A stretch of DNA of 5,793 bases from Candidatus Omnitrophota bacterium (GTDB taxonomy: Bacteria > Omnitrophota > Gorgyraeia > Aquiviventales > Aquiviventaceae), in NCBI GenBank assembly GCA_016206725.1, contig JACQRA010000015.1, positions 1 through 5,793 of the forward strand. The letters run 5' to 3'. Shown piece after piece: positions 4,702-5,793 of the stretch. Position numbers and translations under genes: made by a program. Within the stretch, counting starts at the first letter, position 1; the number at the start of each line of letters is the position of its first letter. The notes beneath the pieces are model-generated. The model worked only from the letters and a program-made list of their open reading frames with translations. It was not told the DNA's origin and did no database searches.

Positions 4702-5549
4702 GAGACCCCCCCTTCACTGGGACGCGCGCTCCACCGTGTAATCAGCCAACCCACCCCCATCAGCGCCACCCATGCTGCGATACCATTGATGAGCCGATTC
4801 GTTCCCACCAACCAGGCCATGCTGGAATCGGGGAATTCGATCAGAAGTTTATTGACCCTCGCCCCATACGCCAGCGAGGCGTGCAGCCCGATCGCCAGAT
4901 ACAACTGGCCGGTCTTCAACCGGCTGAGCGCCAACACGACCCCGAGGACCGTGAGCCCCGCCAATTCCAAGGCCGTCGACGGCCACATCCATTCGCCTCT
5001 GAGATGGACTACGGCGTAGGAGAGGCTGCTCCCCGCGATCGCCATCGGTGTCGAGAGCGCGATAAGCTGGTGCAGGATGTAGCCTCGGAAAATCGCCTCT
5101 TCCAACACGCCGACGAGCAGGGCCGCGGGAATGAAACCCACGATCGTCCGCCAGAGGCGCCAGGCATCCGGATGGATCGAAATACGACAGGCGCCAATGG
5201 CGAGATAGCATCCTCCGATCAGCAGGAGCATCGCCAGGCCCATGCTAAGACCTCGCGCCATATCGGTTCGCCCGCGAGACCATGCGCCGAAGCCAAGCGA
5301 CCGCAAGGACGCTCGATCCACAAACCGGAGCATGCCCCACAGGCTGATCGCCGCGGAGATCGAAACGCATCGTCGGAAGACTTTCCACCATGACAGCGTA
5401 GTCCACGGATGGACAACCCAACTGATGATGAGAGCGAGGAGCGCTGTGGCAAAGGTGAAGGCCAGAAGACGGAGGAGCGACGCAGAGGATTTAGAGCCGG
5501 CTTGTCCCACGGATGAATGCCTCAACGAGTTGTCGAGCGTGCTCATCAT
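4698..5549 (-). CDS. CPBP (CAAX/Abi-type) intramembrane metalloprotease family protein
   Basis: The 283-residue integral membrane protein has about eight hydrophobic segments, for example 27-46, 61-76, 100-120, 137-149, 168-183, 195-209, 214-228 and 254-271. The CPBP motifs are visible: EExxxR as E150-E151-A-I-F-R155, a YxxxH motif (Y178 to H182) in place of the usual FxxxH, and H223 in the GLHASLAYG segment. The usual Asn four residues after that last His is Ala (A227), a small departure. Family members are Rce1-like or glutamate-type intramembrane proteases; related proteins occur near exosortase genes. The start is unclear: the ATG at 5549 overlaps the inositol synthase end by 59 bases and lacks a ribosome site, while a GTG at 5510 would overlap by 20. 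It ends in an ATGA overlap with the next gene, implying coupled translation. Substrate unknown. Confidence 0.83.
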   Translation of the reverse strand: MMSTLDNSLRHSSVGQAGSKSSASLLRLLAFTFATALLALIISWVVHPWTTLSWWKVFRRCVSISAAISLWGMLRFVDRASLRSLGFGAWSRGRTDMARGLSMGLAMLLLIGGCYLAIGACRISIHPDAWRLWRTIVGFIPAALLVGVLEEAIFRGYILHQLIALSTPMAIAGSSLSYAVVHLRGEWMWPSTALELAGLTVLGVVLALSRLKTGQLYLAIGLHASLAYGARVNKLLIEFPDSSMAWLVGTNRLINGIAAWVALMGVGWLITRWSARPSEGGVS

Positions 5550-5793
5550 CCATTGGTTGAGGAGGATGCTTCATCGTCCAGGCAGAGACCGAACGCAGCG
5601 GGCCGCCGATACGGCGATCGCGGGCCAGACGCAGACATCGGATGGCATCAATCGCCATGCCAGCGCTGTTCGGGGAATCCTCGACCGATAATCGCAGTTC
5701 GAGTTGAATGGGACAATCCCCAAACCCTCGACCCTCCATCCGCAGGAAGCAGACCTTCCGGTCCTTTTGCCAGGGGACATAATCGCTGGGACC
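5491..5793 (-). CDS. ino1: Myo-inositol-1-phosphate synthase, C-terminal part (cut by window edge)
   Basis: The frame stays open to the window edge, giving the last 100 residues. The visible sequence begins GPSDYVPWQKDRKVCFLR and continues with EGRGFGDCPIQLELRLSVED, then SPNSAGMAIDAIRC and a GGPL turn, and ends with KHPPQPMDDEHAR and a short tail. These are the conserved C-terminal blocks of bacterial and archaeal inositol-3-phosphate synthases, NAD-dependent cytosolic enzymes that convert glucose 6-phosphate to inositol 1-phosphate for inositol lipids or solutes. An internal ATG at 5739 is not the true start because the conserved GPSDYVPW block precedes it in frame. The catalytic core and NAD-binding domain lie beyond the window. 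It appears to head the visible part of the envelope operon and overlaps the protease gene. Confidence 0.92.
   Translation of the reverse strand, partial: GPSDYVPWQKDRKVCFLRMEGRGFGDCPIQLELRLSVEDSPNSAGMAIDAIRCLRLARDRRIGGPLRSVSAWTMKHPPQPMDDEHARQLVEAFIRGTSRL

Noticed and set aside
4706..4712. Run of seven G (on the - strand) just before the protease stop, a possible slippage or phase-variation site
   Set aside because: A slip would change only the last few residues of the protease. The run more likely serves as part of the ribosome site for the next gene.
4881..5393. A 170-codon open frame on the + strand
   Set aside because: It is antisense to the CPBP protease gene and has a low-complexity, charged composition typical of a GC-rich shadow frame.

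Overview
This window reads as ordinary chromosomal DNA from a moderately GC-rich Gram-negative bacterium. The overall style suggests a Nitrospira-like member of Nitrospirota: a paired TIGR04073 family tied to exosortase genomes, a DUF3108 envelope protein, a bacterial inositol-phosphate synthase and a stand-alone MetG-type tRNA-binding domain. That assignment is an inference from gene content; no rRNA or other marker gene is present.

Left half, + strand (36-2700). A HigB/HigA-type toxin-antitoxin pair sits at the left edge, behind an extended -10 element overlapped by a short inverted repeat that could be the antitoxin operator. A possible promoter then precedes a tight run of genes: a GatB/YqeY-domain protein, a small 2[4Fe-4S] ferredoxin (4 bp gap), a stand-alone tRNA-binding OB-fold protein of the MetRS beta / Trbp111 type (9 bp gap), and a membrane-anchored alpha/beta hydrolase with a GTG start (34 bp gap). 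YqeY and the OB-fold protein both belong to families linked to tRNA, with the ferredoxin between them.

Middle (2701-2809). The two gene blocks converge on a spacer whose first 80 bases are only about 26% G+C. It holds a perfect 13-base palindrome but no recognisable intrinsic terminator.

Right half, - strand (5793 down to 2810). This looks like one operon, in transcription order: the 3' end of myo-inositol-1-phosphate synthase (cut by the window edge), a CPBP/CAAX-type intramembrane protease, two adjacent divergent TIGR04073 proteins, a secreted DUF3108 protein and a small Rieske [2Fe-2S] protein. Genes overlap or are separated by at most 16 bases, including an ATGA stop/start overlap between the protease and the first TIGR04073 gene. 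Four of the six products are membrane or exported proteins, so the operon may serve cell-envelope biogenesis, possibly with inositol-containing lipids and an exosortase pathway encoded elsewhere. That role is a hypothesis.

No RNA genes, insertion sequences, CRISPR arrays or integration sites were seen. The most unusual part is the right-hand envelope operon.
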